Positions 30,145-37,843 of a DNA stretch of 64,000 nt are shown here, one piece after another. The translations under genes were made by a program, and so were the position numbers. Each line of letters begins with the position of its first letter. Position 1 is the first letter of the stretch. The DNA is taken from the NCBI RefSeq assembly GCF_012927205.1, contig NZ_JABBGC010000001.1:2604810-2668809 (forward strand). The letters run 5' to 3'. The notes beneath the pieces were generated by a model. The model had not been told where the DNA came from and made no database searches. It saw only the letters and a program-made list of their open reading frames with translations. The DNA comes from Chitinophaga fulva. GTDB lineage: Bacteria > Bacteroidota > Bacteroidia > Chitinophagales > Chitinophagaceae.

Positions 30145-30312
30145 CTGTTTTTTTCTACAAAACAAGTGCTTTTGCGTGGCGTGGAATTGTAAAATTGCGA
30201 ACAAGGGGTTGCTTATGGGAAATAAACGTATGGTCGTGCTCCATGAGTTTCAAAAGATACTCATCGACGCTTTGGGGCGATAATACGGTGGCTGTCAGTG
30301 TATAATTGATAG

Positions 30313-30337
30313 AAGACCTGCGCTATGCGCAGGTCTT
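30313..30337. terminator. Hairpin downstream of a hypothetical gene
   Basis: There is a perfect 11-bp stem AAGACCTGCGC/GCGCAGGTCTT with loop TAT, 28 bp past the stop of the minus-strand gene at 30365. There is no long T run, so termination is plausible rather than certain. Confidence 0.5.
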
Positions 30338-30364
30338 GCAAAACTTCGGTGATTTTATAAAATA

Positions 30365-30745
30365 TCAAACAACCATATATTTGAGTCTTTTACATCTGAT
30401 AACAAAATCAGATTCTGGATTTTCCACTAATTTGTGATTAAACATCAACGGAAAAAAATCGAAAACTATTTCGCCATTATCATGATTAAGCATTGCAGCG
30501 TTAACTACTACAGAAGAAGTATTTCTGTTTTCAATAAGCCGGAAGCACATCACTTCTTCAAAGACTAATTTAACCTTCTCCCATTCAAAATCATTTTCAC
30601 TATTCATACAATTAATGAGAACTTCAATTTTTCCTTTGCCGGAAGAAGAATAGACATTACTCTCAAAAGAAAAGCCAAGAACCAAGGCGTCGGAAAAATG
30701 CCCATATTTTCTAATTATTTCGGTTATCATATCTTTAATCTTCAC
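30365..30745 (-). CDS. Hypothetical protein, 126 aa
   Basis: This is a small cytoplasmic protein of mixed alpha/beta type, AT-rich in codon use compared with its neighbours. It opens MKIKDMITEIIRKYG and has repeated beta segments with GKIEVLINC and EIVFDFFPLMFNH. I do not recognise it. The size, isolation and deviating composition would suit an immunity or other recently gained gene, but there is no direct support. A hairpin follows its stop codon. Confidence 0.55.
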   Translation of the reverse strand: MKIKDMITEIIRKYGHFSDALVLGFSFESNVYSSSGKGKIEVLINCMNSENDFEWEKVKLVFEEVMCFRLIENRNTSSVVVNAAMLNHDNGEIVFDFFPLMFNHKLVENPESDFVIRCKRLKYMVV

Positions 30746-30937
30746 TGTCCTAAAGGTACGGCATAGTTTATATTAGACGGGATGGTAAGATATGGCTTAG
30801 GCACCAGACTAAAAGGGACGTGGTTTTCAGGTAAGCCAACGCTAACGCTTCGGGGTGGTGCAAAGTACCTCCTTTTTTAAATTCAACCAAAAATGATGAA
30901 GTTGACTATCAAAGGATAAGAAAGGATATTGATTTTG

Positions 30938-31483
30938 TTATGGACAGGAAAACACGTACTCCATACCATCCACTTCATCCATTACCTCATCCACTTTCGT
31001 GAAGCCAAGGGATTTGATCAGGTTCATGGACGGCAGATTATCGGGAGATACCGAAGCAATAAAACGATCAACCTGAAAATGATGGCGTGCCCAGTCGAAT
31101 GCGGCTGTTACGGCTTCCCGGGCATATCCTTTTCTCCGGTAAGGTTCAAATATTTGGTAGCCCACTTCCACCGCTCCTTTCATATATTCCTTTAAGGCAC
31201 CAGGGTCGGGGGCGGCATGAAAGCGGATAAGACCGATGGTCTGCATTTCCCCGGTGAGTATGATAGCCCTGGAAGACCAGGGAGCATAGTTGGCATCCGC
31301 CACCAGTTGTTTCTGGTCGTGTTGCAGACTGCTGGGGTGTTCCAGGAATGCTTCGGGCACTGCTGCTCCCAGCAGATGCGATGCCTGGGAGAGATCGCCG
31401 GCAAGGCAGGCGTTCCTTACTTCATTTCCTAATAATCGGAGCGTTAATCTTTCGGTGATAATATCATCTGATACTGAAGGCAT
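30938..31483 (-). CDS. GNAT family N-acetyltransferase (RimJ/RimL-like)
   Basis: This is a 181-residue acetyl-CoA-dependent acyltransferase. It opens like RimJ-type enzymes with ITERLTLRLL. The acetyl-CoA loop is clear: EVGYQIFEPYRRKGYAREAV, followed by RFIASVSPDNLPSMNLIKSLGF, the conserved motif B. The substrate is unknown; ribosomal proteins, antibiotics and small amines are typical for the family. It is downstream of nothing obvious and shares its strand with the two-component operon, whose response regulator gene starts about 750 bp away. Confidence 0.9.
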   Translation of the reverse strand: MPSVSDDIITERLTLRLLGNEVRNACLAGDLSQASHLLGAAVPEAFLEHPSSLQHDQKQLVADANYAPWSSRAIILTGEMQTIGLIRFHAAPDPGALKEYMKGAVEVGYQIFEPYRRKGYAREAVTAAFDWARHHFQVDRFIASVSPDNLPSMNLIKSLGFTKVDEVMDEVDGMEYVFSCP

Positions 31484-31558
31484 GCTACGGGATTTTTACG
31501 CGATTACCCCTGCAATGTAAGTATTTTGGATGGGATGCCTGTCTTCGGTGTAGATGTA

Positions 31559-32230
31559 TTACTTCAGCGATATGATATTATTCCGGATGGCGTATAGGAC
31601 TAGTCCGGTCACATTGCGGGAGCCTGTTTTCTGTAGCAAGTTATTCCGGTGGCCATTAACTGTTTTCACGCTGATAAAAAGTTCCTGTGCGATCTCCTCT
31701 GCGGTATATTGTTTACATACCAGTTGTAATATCTCTTCTTCCCTTTTAGTGATAGACAGGTTCTGGGGTTTATGCCTGACTGTTTTAGCTGTTTTGAGCT
31801 GTAATGCTTTCAGGGCGCGTTCATTGATATAAGACCCTTTCGTATGTACGGCGATGATGGCTTCCTGTACTTCCTGTGGGGCGCTGTCTTTCACCAGGTA
31901 ACCATGAGCGCCGCATTGGATAAGCAGGTTGATGAAATGTTCGTCATCATGTACAGACAGGATGAGGACTTTCATGTCGGGGTAGATACGTGTCAGCGCC
32001 TGGGTAACATGTTGACCGCTGTATTCCCTGTCGCCATCCGGCGGCAGCGAGAGGTCGACCAGCATAACATCCGGGAGCACAGCAGCCTGCTGCAATTTGT
32101 CCGGCACGGAGTAACCATCGCCGGATTCAAAAATTACCTGCATGTCCGGCCATCTGTTGATAATGGCTTTCATGCCTTCTCTGAAAAGTGCCTGATCTTC
32201 CACTAATCCAATGTTGATGTCTTTTTTCAT
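31559..32230 (-). CDS. NarL/LuxR-type response regulator
   Basis: This is a 223-residue response regulator. The receiver domain covers about residues 5-125, with the acidic pair at Glu11-Asp12, the phosphoacceptor Asp59 in MLVDLSLPP and Lys near 109 in LVKDS. The LuxR-type helix-turn-helix is at about 158-215 (ITKREEEILQLVCKQYTAEEIAQELFISVKTVNGHR). It pairs with the histidine kinase gene 10 bp upstream. Its targets are unknown; the P47-like genes with tandem palindromes across the divergent promoter are candidates. Confidence 0.93.
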   Translation of the reverse strand: MKKDINIGLVEDQALFREGMKAIINRWPDMQVIFESGDGYSVPDKLQQAAVLPDVMLVDLSLPPDGDREYSGQHVTQALTRIYPDMKVLILSVHDDEHFINLLIQCGAHGYLVKDSAPQEVQEAIIAVHTKGSYINERALKALQLKTAKTVRHKPQNLSITKREEEILQLVCKQYTAEEIAQELFISVKTVNGHRNNLLQKTGSRNVTGLVLYAIRNNIISLK

Positions 32231-32240
32231 AGGTGGTGTA

Positions 32241-33035
32241 TTAAACGGTTAATGTTAATCGAACAGTGGCGTAGTATCCGCCTGTATCCCGGTTGCCCAT
32301 TTCAAGTTTTCCGCCGAGTGCATTTACCCGGCCTTCCATGCTCTTGAGGCCTAAACCTCTGTTGGTATTGTCATCCGGCAATCCTCTGCCGTCGTCTGTA
32401 TATTGGCATACCAGTTCCTGATCGCGACGGAAAAGGTTTATCCTGATTGATTTGGCACCGGCATGTTTGAGCGTGTTGTTGATCATCTCCATAATAATAC
32501 GGAACAAGCCTAGGTTCACCAGCCAGGGCAGGTCCTCTGAGTAGTCATCACAATTCAGTTCGATGTCTATCTCACCGGCGCTGTTGATCTGTTCTGTTAC
32601 CGATTCCAGTGCTGCCGGCAGTCCGAATGACTCCAGCTGTGGCGGCATGAGTCGATGGCTGATGCTTCTGATGCTTGCCAGTGCAGTTTCTGATAATTGC
32701 CGTACATGTTCCAGCCCTTCCTGCAATTGCTGGGAGCTGTTGCTGCTTTGTTGTTCCAGCACCATGAGATGCATGCGCATGATAGACATCACAGCGCCCA
32801 GTTCATCGTGCAGGTCGTGCGCAATGCGTTTGCGTTCTTCTTCCTGAGCCTGTATGTTGGAGCGGAGCAGGTCACGTTGATAGACGCTCTTCAACGCTTC
32901 CCGTTTGAGCTTCTGTATAGACAGGTTCTTTTGAAAATGCAGGTTCAGAAACACCACCCCGATACCGATGATGAAAACGATAACTGCCAGCGGCAGTAAT
33001 GCATTTAGAAAACTCAGGTCTTTGATCGTTTCCAT
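32241..33035 (-). CDS. Sensor histidine kinase, HisKA_3/NarX-type
   Basis: This is a 264-residue kinase with one membrane helix at about residues 13-33 and almost no periplasmic domain. The dimerisation/phosphoacceptor segment reads EERKRIAHDLHDELGAVMS, with His76 as the likely phosphoacceptor. The ATPase domain has the N box MINNTLKHAGA and the G box DDGRGLPDD…NRGLGLKSM. Because it lacks its own sensor, sensing probably depends on the multi-pass membrane protein encoded just upstream, whose gene overlaps this one by 22 bp. Confidence 0.92.
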   Translation of the reverse strand: METIKDLSFLNALLPLAVIVFIIGIGVVFLNLHFQKNLSIQKLKREALKSVYQRDLLRSNIQAQEEERKRIAHDLHDELGAVMSIMRMHLMVLEQQSSNSSQQLQEGLEHVRQLSETALASIRSISHRLMPPQLESFGLPAALESVTEQINSAGEIDIELNCDDYSEDLPWLVNLGLFRIIMEMINNTLKHAGAKSIRINLFRRDQELVCQYTDDGRGLPDDNTNRGLGLKSMEGRVNALGGKLEMGNRDTGGYYATVRLTLTV

Positions 33036-33664
33036 AAGCCAATAAAAAAGCAGGTATACATTACAATGGAGAAAAAAGCAAGAAATATCCAGGCGTACAA
33101 ATTCAGGTTTCTGCTGAAGTCAATCGTGATAACAGAACCAAAGTAAAATATCAATATGCTGGAAGAGTAGTAGATGAACAATCCTGAATTGATCCAGGTG
33201 AGGCTTTTGATGTTGGCGCCACTGGTTTCTTTGACGATGTCACTCAAAAAGAACCGGTAGGTGAACAGCGACAGGATGACGATCAGGATGGATTCTACTG
33301 TTAATGCAATAGAGTTGAAAGTATGCACAGGTTGAATGAACAGAGAGTTGGCTATCGTAAAGAGCAGGAATAATATGGCGATGAGCCATATTATTCCTGC
33401 GTCTATGAATCTATTGAGGATAGTGTTGTAGAACCATGCCAGGCAAAGGAACCCCGCTGCCACATACAGGTGTAGCAACGGCATATTGTTTTTGCTGTTG
33501 AACCAGAATCCCAGGGAGGTGAACTGGATGATGCCGGACAGGAAAATGAACCATGAGAACACTTTCAGTTCACGGGGAAATGTGCCATAATGTATGGCGG
33601 CATATACTACCGTGACCAAAATAGGCACGTGTGATAACACTATTACAGTTTCTGAGAAGCTCAT
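33014..33664 (-). CDS. Multi-pass membrane protein, probable sensory partner of the kinase
   Basis: This 216-residue protein consists almost wholly of hydrophobic helices, about seven, beginning with SETVIVLSHVPILVTVVYAA and ending with IMYTCFFIGLWKRSK. There is no signal peptide or enzymatic motif. Its last 22 bp overlap the kinase gene, so the two are translationally coupled. Similar 7TM proteins precede sensor kinases of this kind in Bacteroidota as I recall. It would bind a membrane or extracellular signal and control the kinase. The ligand is unknown. Confidence 0.75.
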   Translation of the reverse strand: MSFSETVIVLSHVPILVTVVYAAIHYGTFPRELKVFSWFIFLSGIIQFTSLGFWFNSKNNMPLLHLYVAAGFLCLAWFYNTILNRFIDAGIIWLIAILFLLFTIANSLFIQPVHTFNSIALTVESILIVILSLFTYRFFLSDIVKETSGANIKSLTWINSGLFIYYSSSILIFYFGSVITIDFSRNLNLYAWIFLAFFSIVMYTCFFIGLWKRSKT

Positions 33665-33667
33665 AGA

Positions 33668-34240
33668 TTATCTGTCTGCTTTAACGGTGGGTTCTATCGG
33701 GCAGGTTTTCGGGCAGGGCGCGTTGAGGTCCAGCACGTACCTGTCTGTTTCAGCGATCGCTGCTGAATCGATGGGCACGATGATGGGGTTTGCATCTTTG
33801 TTGAGGATAACATCCCTGCCGGCGGTCCACTTGGAAGGGTTCTTGTCCTGCAGGCAGGCGCCCGTTACCGGTACGATGTATAGTTTGAATCCCACTTTGT
33901 CCTGGAATCCGAGATATACGCGGATATGTTTGAAGCGGCACATCGCTGAGTCGGCGAGGTCTGTGGGCATGCCCATGGCAGCCAGGAGATCTACGGCGCG
34001 GATAGTATAGGATTCTATGGGCGGGATGCCATCCCAGTGTTTATGGCAAAGGCTGTCATAAGAGTAAATATTGCGGCGGGCAGTTACGAGGTTGGCCAGT
34101 ACACGGCCTGCATTGTCCGGGGTTTGGCTGCAATCGGTTTTGGGGGGTGTATCCGGTTTGTTGCTGCCGGGGGATGGCTGGTTCTGGCATCCTGCGGCAA
34201 CAAGGCCCAATAACAGGGCGAGGGAGAAAAGGTGCTTCAT
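33668..34240 (-). CDS. Cysteine-containing lipoprotein, first gene of the two-component operon
   Basis: This is a 190-residue lipoprotein from ATG at 34240 with leader LALLLGLVAAGC. The mature protein begins with a Pro/Ser-rich linker, has several Cys (CSQT, SLCH, CRF, GAC, CPKTC) that could form disulfides, and contains FKLYIVPVTGA. I do not recognise the family. Its stop is 3 bp before the membrane protein gene, so lipoprotein, 7TM, kinase and regulator form one four-gene operon. A role as envelope sensor or ligand carrier for the signalling system is an inference from this order. Confidence 0.7.
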   Translation of the reverse strand: MKHLFSLALLLGLVAAGCQNQPSPGSNKPDTPPKTDCSQTPDNAGRVLANLVTARRNIYSYDSLCHKHWDGIPPIESYTIRAVDLLAAMGMPTDLADSAMCRFKHIRVYLGFQDKVGFKLYIVPVTGACLQDKNPSKWTAGRDVILNKDANPIIVPIDSAAIAETDRYVLDLNAPCPKTCPIEPTVKADR

Positions 34241-34340
34241 CTTAAACTGTGGTTTATTTTTGGTGATAGTTAATGGCGAATACCAACGAGCTGCAATGTA
34301 ATTACAAAAGCATGCAGCTGCCACACCGGCCCCTCAAAAA

Positions 34341-34387
34341 CAGGTATAAATACCTGCTCCTTTTTCAAAAACGGATAGTAATATCTG
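34341..34387. promoter_or_regulatory. Tandem palindromic sites upstream of the P47-like genes
   Basis: Two similar 16-bp palindromes lie 31 bp apart: CAGGTATAAATACCTG at 34341-34356 (perfect, 7-bp arms) and CGGATAGTAATATCTG at 34372-34387 (imperfect). Each is preceded by TCAAAAAC. The 31-bp period puts them on the same face of the helix, as expected of a dimer-binding regulator. They sit between the divergent two-component operon and the P47-like pair. Confidence 0.45.
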
Positions 34388-34529
34388 TTTTCAAAAATAC
34401 TCAATTCTCCTCTTACCACCATCTGTGATCTTATGCAACTTTACAAAGTAAGGTTGATGCTACCAGCATCACACGGGAATGCCGAAAACCGTAAAGAGTA
34501 GGCAGTAATAAAAAGAAAATCCACTGATT

Positions 34530-36068
34530 ATGACGACACAGACATTAACCCCGCATGCACTGTCCACTTTCAAATCGTTTCAGATGCCCAAATTGCAGGA
34601 CATAGAGCCTGAAATATTTGTAAAGAAGTACCAGATGCCGGCGGGGGTATTGGCCACCGAAGCGGATACCCTTGGCTGGGATACCGTAAACTCTATCAGG
34701 CTGCCGGTAGTGAATGCAACCCTGGAAAAAAGTTCCCGTTATCCGAAGGAATTCCACGATGTAGTATCTGAAAACTGGAACATTGGTGGAAGATTCAATG
34801 CATGGAAACTGGTACGCGGCGGTTCCGGCGCCATTGTGTTCATGGAGCTGCCCATGCCTGAGGCGCATATGGCTTTTAACGACCAAAGCCTGCAATTCAA
34901 TGATGGCTCGGCTACTATCGCTATTAAGCTGACCTACCTGCCGCAGGAACCTACCGGCAAAGCCACCGCCGGAAAAGCAACGGACGGCAAACCACAATTC
35001 CTCGTGGCCAACCCGCAGGCACGGAGCTCCAATGATCCTGCTGTAGTGATCCAGTCTATAGACTATGGTACCAGCAAACCCGACACCATGATGGATACGC
35101 TGTTCAGAGGTGCGCTGTCCATATGGCTCAATAAAAATGTGAATTTGTTTAGCTATGTTTTTACTGTGGTGAACATTAATGCTCTCGCAGCCAAAGAAGC
35201 TTTTCAGTGGCTGAAGCCCACCTATACCAGTTATGCTTACTTCAACGGTCCCACTGATGAAACCAGCTACTTCGGTGTCCTGAACATGACATCGGGCGAC
35301 AGTGCTGAAGGACTGAGCAACCAGTTGCCGCCATCCAGTATCCCCCAGGGCTGTAATTCTGCCTTGCTCATCTCCACTAAAAAATTCCTCAACAACATGG
35401 TGCTGCCGGGGATGAGTACCGCATTTCCCAGAGCTTCAGAGGGCACCTTTATCGTGACAGGTAACAACACAGTGATCGAAAAAGTGGGAAATGACGTAGA
35501 ACTGGACCCAATCCCCGTCAATGGTATCAACTACACACCATGGCTGCAGGATTTCACTTACCAGATAGTAGGTGATGAAATGCAGGTCAACACCAAAGTA
35601 AAGGTATCGGTGGGCCTTGGGATAGATGTATATATCCAAAACACAGGGTACTACAAAATAAAACTGGTCAAGAAACCGAATGGCGGTGGTGAAACGCTCG
35701 ACTTTGAAGAGAGCAGGGTCGGTAAAACAAACAGCTGGAACGAAATTGCTACCTGGGCCATCGTTACGGATGCTATCATCGCTGCAATTACCGGTTGTAC
35801 TGCCGGAATAGCCAAAGTGATGCTCAAAGAGACATTAAAGAGAGTGGTTGCCTATGTGATCGTGGCCATCATCGTAGGCATCATTGCTGCCATTCCCTCC
35901 ATCATCGCACAAGTAGTGCAAGGCAAAGCTGCGGAAGTACTGCCATCTATCGGTGGTATGGTGGCGGATGCTACTGGTGATATCAAGTGGCCCGAATCTA
36001 CCGGTTTCACGCCCGAAAAGGCGGAAATGAACGGTTCATTGCAGATCGGTGGCAAACTTGACCGTTAA
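34530..36068 (+). CDS. P47-like TULIP-domain protein
   Basis: This is a 512-residue protein with no signal peptide. The diagnostic stretch is TLGWDTVNSIRLPVVNATL, then NAWKLVRGGSGAIVFMELPMP, then a lipid-pocket strand TIAIKLTYLPQ. It closely follows the pattern of the clostridial P47/OrfX2 proteins as I remember them (GWD at the start, WEI-x-GGS). Those are tubular lipid-binding (TULIP) proteins found with botulinum-type toxin genes and with mosquitocidal toxin genes. The C-terminal part has a long hydrophobic stretch (about 405-470: ATWAIVTDAIIAAITG and VAYVIVAIIVGIIAAI) that could insert in membrane. Its function here is unknown. It is 67 bp upstream of a paralogue. Confidence 0.72.
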   Translation: MTTQTLTPHALSTFKSFQMPKLQDIEPEIFVKKYQMPAGVLATEADTLGWDTVNSIRLPVVNATLEKSSRYPKEFHDVVSENWNIGGRFNAWKLVRGGSGAIVFMELPMPEAHMAFNDQSLQFNDGSATIAIKLTYLPQEPTGKATAGKATDGKPQFLVANPQARSSNDPAVVIQSIDYGTSKPDTMMDTLFRGALSIWLNKNVNLFSYVFTVVNINALAAKEAFQWLKPTYTSYAYFNGPTDETSYFGVLNMTSGDSAEGLSNQLPPSSIPQGCNSALLISTKKFLNNMVLPGMSTAFPRASEGTFIVTGNNTVIEKVGNDVELDPIPVNGINYTPWLQDFTYQIVGDEMQVNTKVKVSVGLGIDVYIQNTGYYKIKLVKKPNGGGETLDFEESRVGKTNSWNEIATWAIVTDAIIAAITGCTAGIAKVMLKETLKRVVAYVIVAIIVGIIAAIPSIIAQVVQGKAAEVLPSIGGMVADATGDIKWPESTGFTPEKAEMNGSLQIGGKLDR

Positions 36069-36135
36069 CCCCTTTTATCTCACCCGGGCAACCATCGGTT
36101 GCCCGGGTACGCCTTCACTCCCAAAAACTCACACC

Positions 36136-37422
36136 ATGAACACTTTCGGCTGGGATACTGTATATGTGGTAACGGCAGATAAAATCAACGCATCCCTTCT
36201 TACTAATAAAGATAAACTGGTACTGCAATTCGATACCAGCAACAACAAAGAATTGCCGGTTGACGCTACCGGAAGCTTTTCCCGCTGGGAGATCGTGGAA
36301 GGCGGCTCCGGCGCTATCCTCTACATGAAACTCGGCATTGGTAACGGCAAAGTAGTGTTTACCAATACCGGACAGGAATACGACCTTGCCGGCATGGCGC
36401 TGGTGGTGGCTGTTCAGCTGACGATGTTACCAGGAAAAACACTGACACCGTCACAGGAACTGAAATTTGATATCAGGTCTGTAGGCGAGCCGGGAGACCC
36501 TCCGAAACCGGGCAATATCACCCCTGTCGCCTTACATGATCTGGATGGTAAACTGGACCCGGCGCAACGTGCCCTGCTGATGGTGGCCCTGGCAACAGTC
36601 GTCATGCAAAATGCCAGTCAGATTACGTATGTTTTTGCTACGGTCAACCTGGTGCCGCCCGGTTCCAACAATTGGCTTACGCCCGTAAGATCAGGCTACG
36701 CCTATATGAGCAGGGCCAATGCTCCCGGCGCCCTGGCCATCCTTAGCGTCACTACCGACCGCAACATCGCGGGCCTTCCCCTGCAGGTAGATGGTCAGCT
36801 GCTGGCTCCCGGCTACGATGCATCGTTCGGTATTTCAAGAGAACTTTTTCTAAGAAATGTGATGATGCCCGCATTGCCCGCTGTATTCGGTAATGGCGCT
36901 ACGCCGGCTTATTTCGTGTACAACAACGCAGGAGGATGCGCCCAGAACACACAGACGATCGCGATGAACGGCGTGAAATCGGGCGCCATCTGGTATTACC
37001 CGGTATTGTCCTCTTTTAAGCTCACCACCACCGGCGATGGCCTCGCCAGTCAATACGAAGGCAGTTGCGACCTGAAAGCGGGTATGAGCATGCGTTTCTG
37101 GATTGATCCGAAAAACAGGGCCATTTACAACAATACCAGCAAAATACTGGACTTCCTGCCCGATCCGAATCCTTCTTACAGAAAGGAAGTGCATATCCCC
37201 TGGTACTGGTGGTTCCTCGGACTGATTCCCAGGGCCATTATTGAACTGATTGTTCAGGCTATTGGCAGCAGCATCGCCAAGTCCCTGACTGCTGACGCCG
37301 GGAAATATCTGACCCTCACGAGGAAGCCGCCTACATCAGTACAGTGGACCGGGACAGAGCGGCTGGATGTTCAGACGGCATCTTTGAACATGGGTTTTTA
37401 TATGCAGGGTAATCTGCTATAG
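36136..37422 (+). CDS. P47-like TULIP-domain protein, paralogue
   Basis: From ATG at 36136 the product is 428 residues and begins MNTFGWDTVYVVTADKIN, almost the canonical P47 start. An upstream ATG at 36049, inside the previous gene, would add 29 residues that do not look like part of the fold. Then come FSRWEIVEGGSGAILYMKL and a strand VVAVQLTMLPG. A second lobe contains LTPVRSGYAYMSR. Near the end a Trp-rich hydrophobic loop (VHIPWYWWFLGLIPRAI) may contact lipid. There is no signal peptide. It is co-directional with the first paralogue and probably co-transcribed. No neurotoxin-type metalloprotease gene is in the window. Confidence 0.75.
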   Translation: MNTFGWDTVYVVTADKINASLLTNKDKLVLQFDTSNNKELPVDATGSFSRWEIVEGGSGAILYMKLGIGNGKVVFTNTGQEYDLAGMALVVAVQLTMLPGKTLTPSQELKFDIRSVGEPGDPPKPGNITPVALHDLDGKLDPAQRALLMVALATVVMQNASQITYVFATVNLVPPGSNNWLTPVRSGYAYMSRANAPGALAILSVTTDRNIAGLPLQVDGQLLAPGYDASFGISRELFLRNVMMPALPAVFGNGATPAYFVYNNAGGCAQNTQTIAMNGVKSGAIWYYPVLSSFKLTTTGDGLASQYEGSCDLKAGMSMRFWIDPKNRAIYNNTSKILDFLPDPNPSYRKEVHIPWYWWFLGLIPRAIIELIVQAIGSSIAKSLTADAGKYLTLTRKPPTSVQWTGTERLDVQTASLNMGFYMQGNLL

Positions 37423-37532
37423 GCGTAAACGTTACAATGCCTTATCTTTTTATAGGAATTCATTCCAGCATTTAAAGAGGCTTGTGAAAATGATGAGATG
37501 ATACACGATTTGTTTTCACGGGCGGAACCGGA

Positions 37533-37793
37533 TTAAGCCTGCTCCATCCACTCCTTAAATTCGGCTTCTGAAATCACACTCCCAAAGTGATAAAAAGAAT
37601 GTTTGTCCTTTGCAAGTGTCACCTGGTTATTGATTACTTCAAATGTTTCGTAGTCGGCATTTTCGAGAAGGCCATCCTGTGCATAGATGTTTTTTGCATC
37701 CCGCCCATAGTTGAAGTTTAACGCCTGAAATGTTGCAGGGGCGGCTTTTTTAGCTTCTTTTTTTGATGATAAACTGGCGGGTTGGGTCCACAT
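37533..37793 (-). CDS. Small DKNYY-type repeat protein
   Basis: This 86-residue protein reads from ATG at 37793; the longer upstream frame overlaps the next gene and is rejected. It has DKNYY-like repeats as I know them from Bacteroidota: GRDAKNIYAQDGLLENADYETFEVI, then LAKDKHSFYHFG. Families with this repeat occur as accessory genes beside secreted or membrane proteins and sometimes as immunity-like proteins. No partner is identified. It ends at a TTA that overlaps the end of a possible 26-codon remnant on the other strand. Confidence 0.6.
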   Translation of the reverse strand: MWTQPASLSSKKEAKKAAPATFQALNFNYGRDAKNIYAQDGLLENADYETFEVINNQVTLAKDKHSFYHFGSVISEAEFKEWMEQA

Positions 37794-37843
37794 GATCAGG
37801 TTAATTAGGAGCTTTCCCGCCAAGTTAAGAAAGAATATACATA

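Noticed and set aside
36049..36135. Upstream start for the second P47-like gene
   Set aside because: The additional 29 residues overlap the previous gene and do not fit the fold; ATG at 36136 gives the canonical beginning.
37456..37536. A 26-codon open frame after the second P47-like gene that reads like a protein end (FIPAFKEACENDEMIHDLFSR)
   Set aside because: It has a stop immediately before it and no start. It may be a remnant, but it is too short to support.
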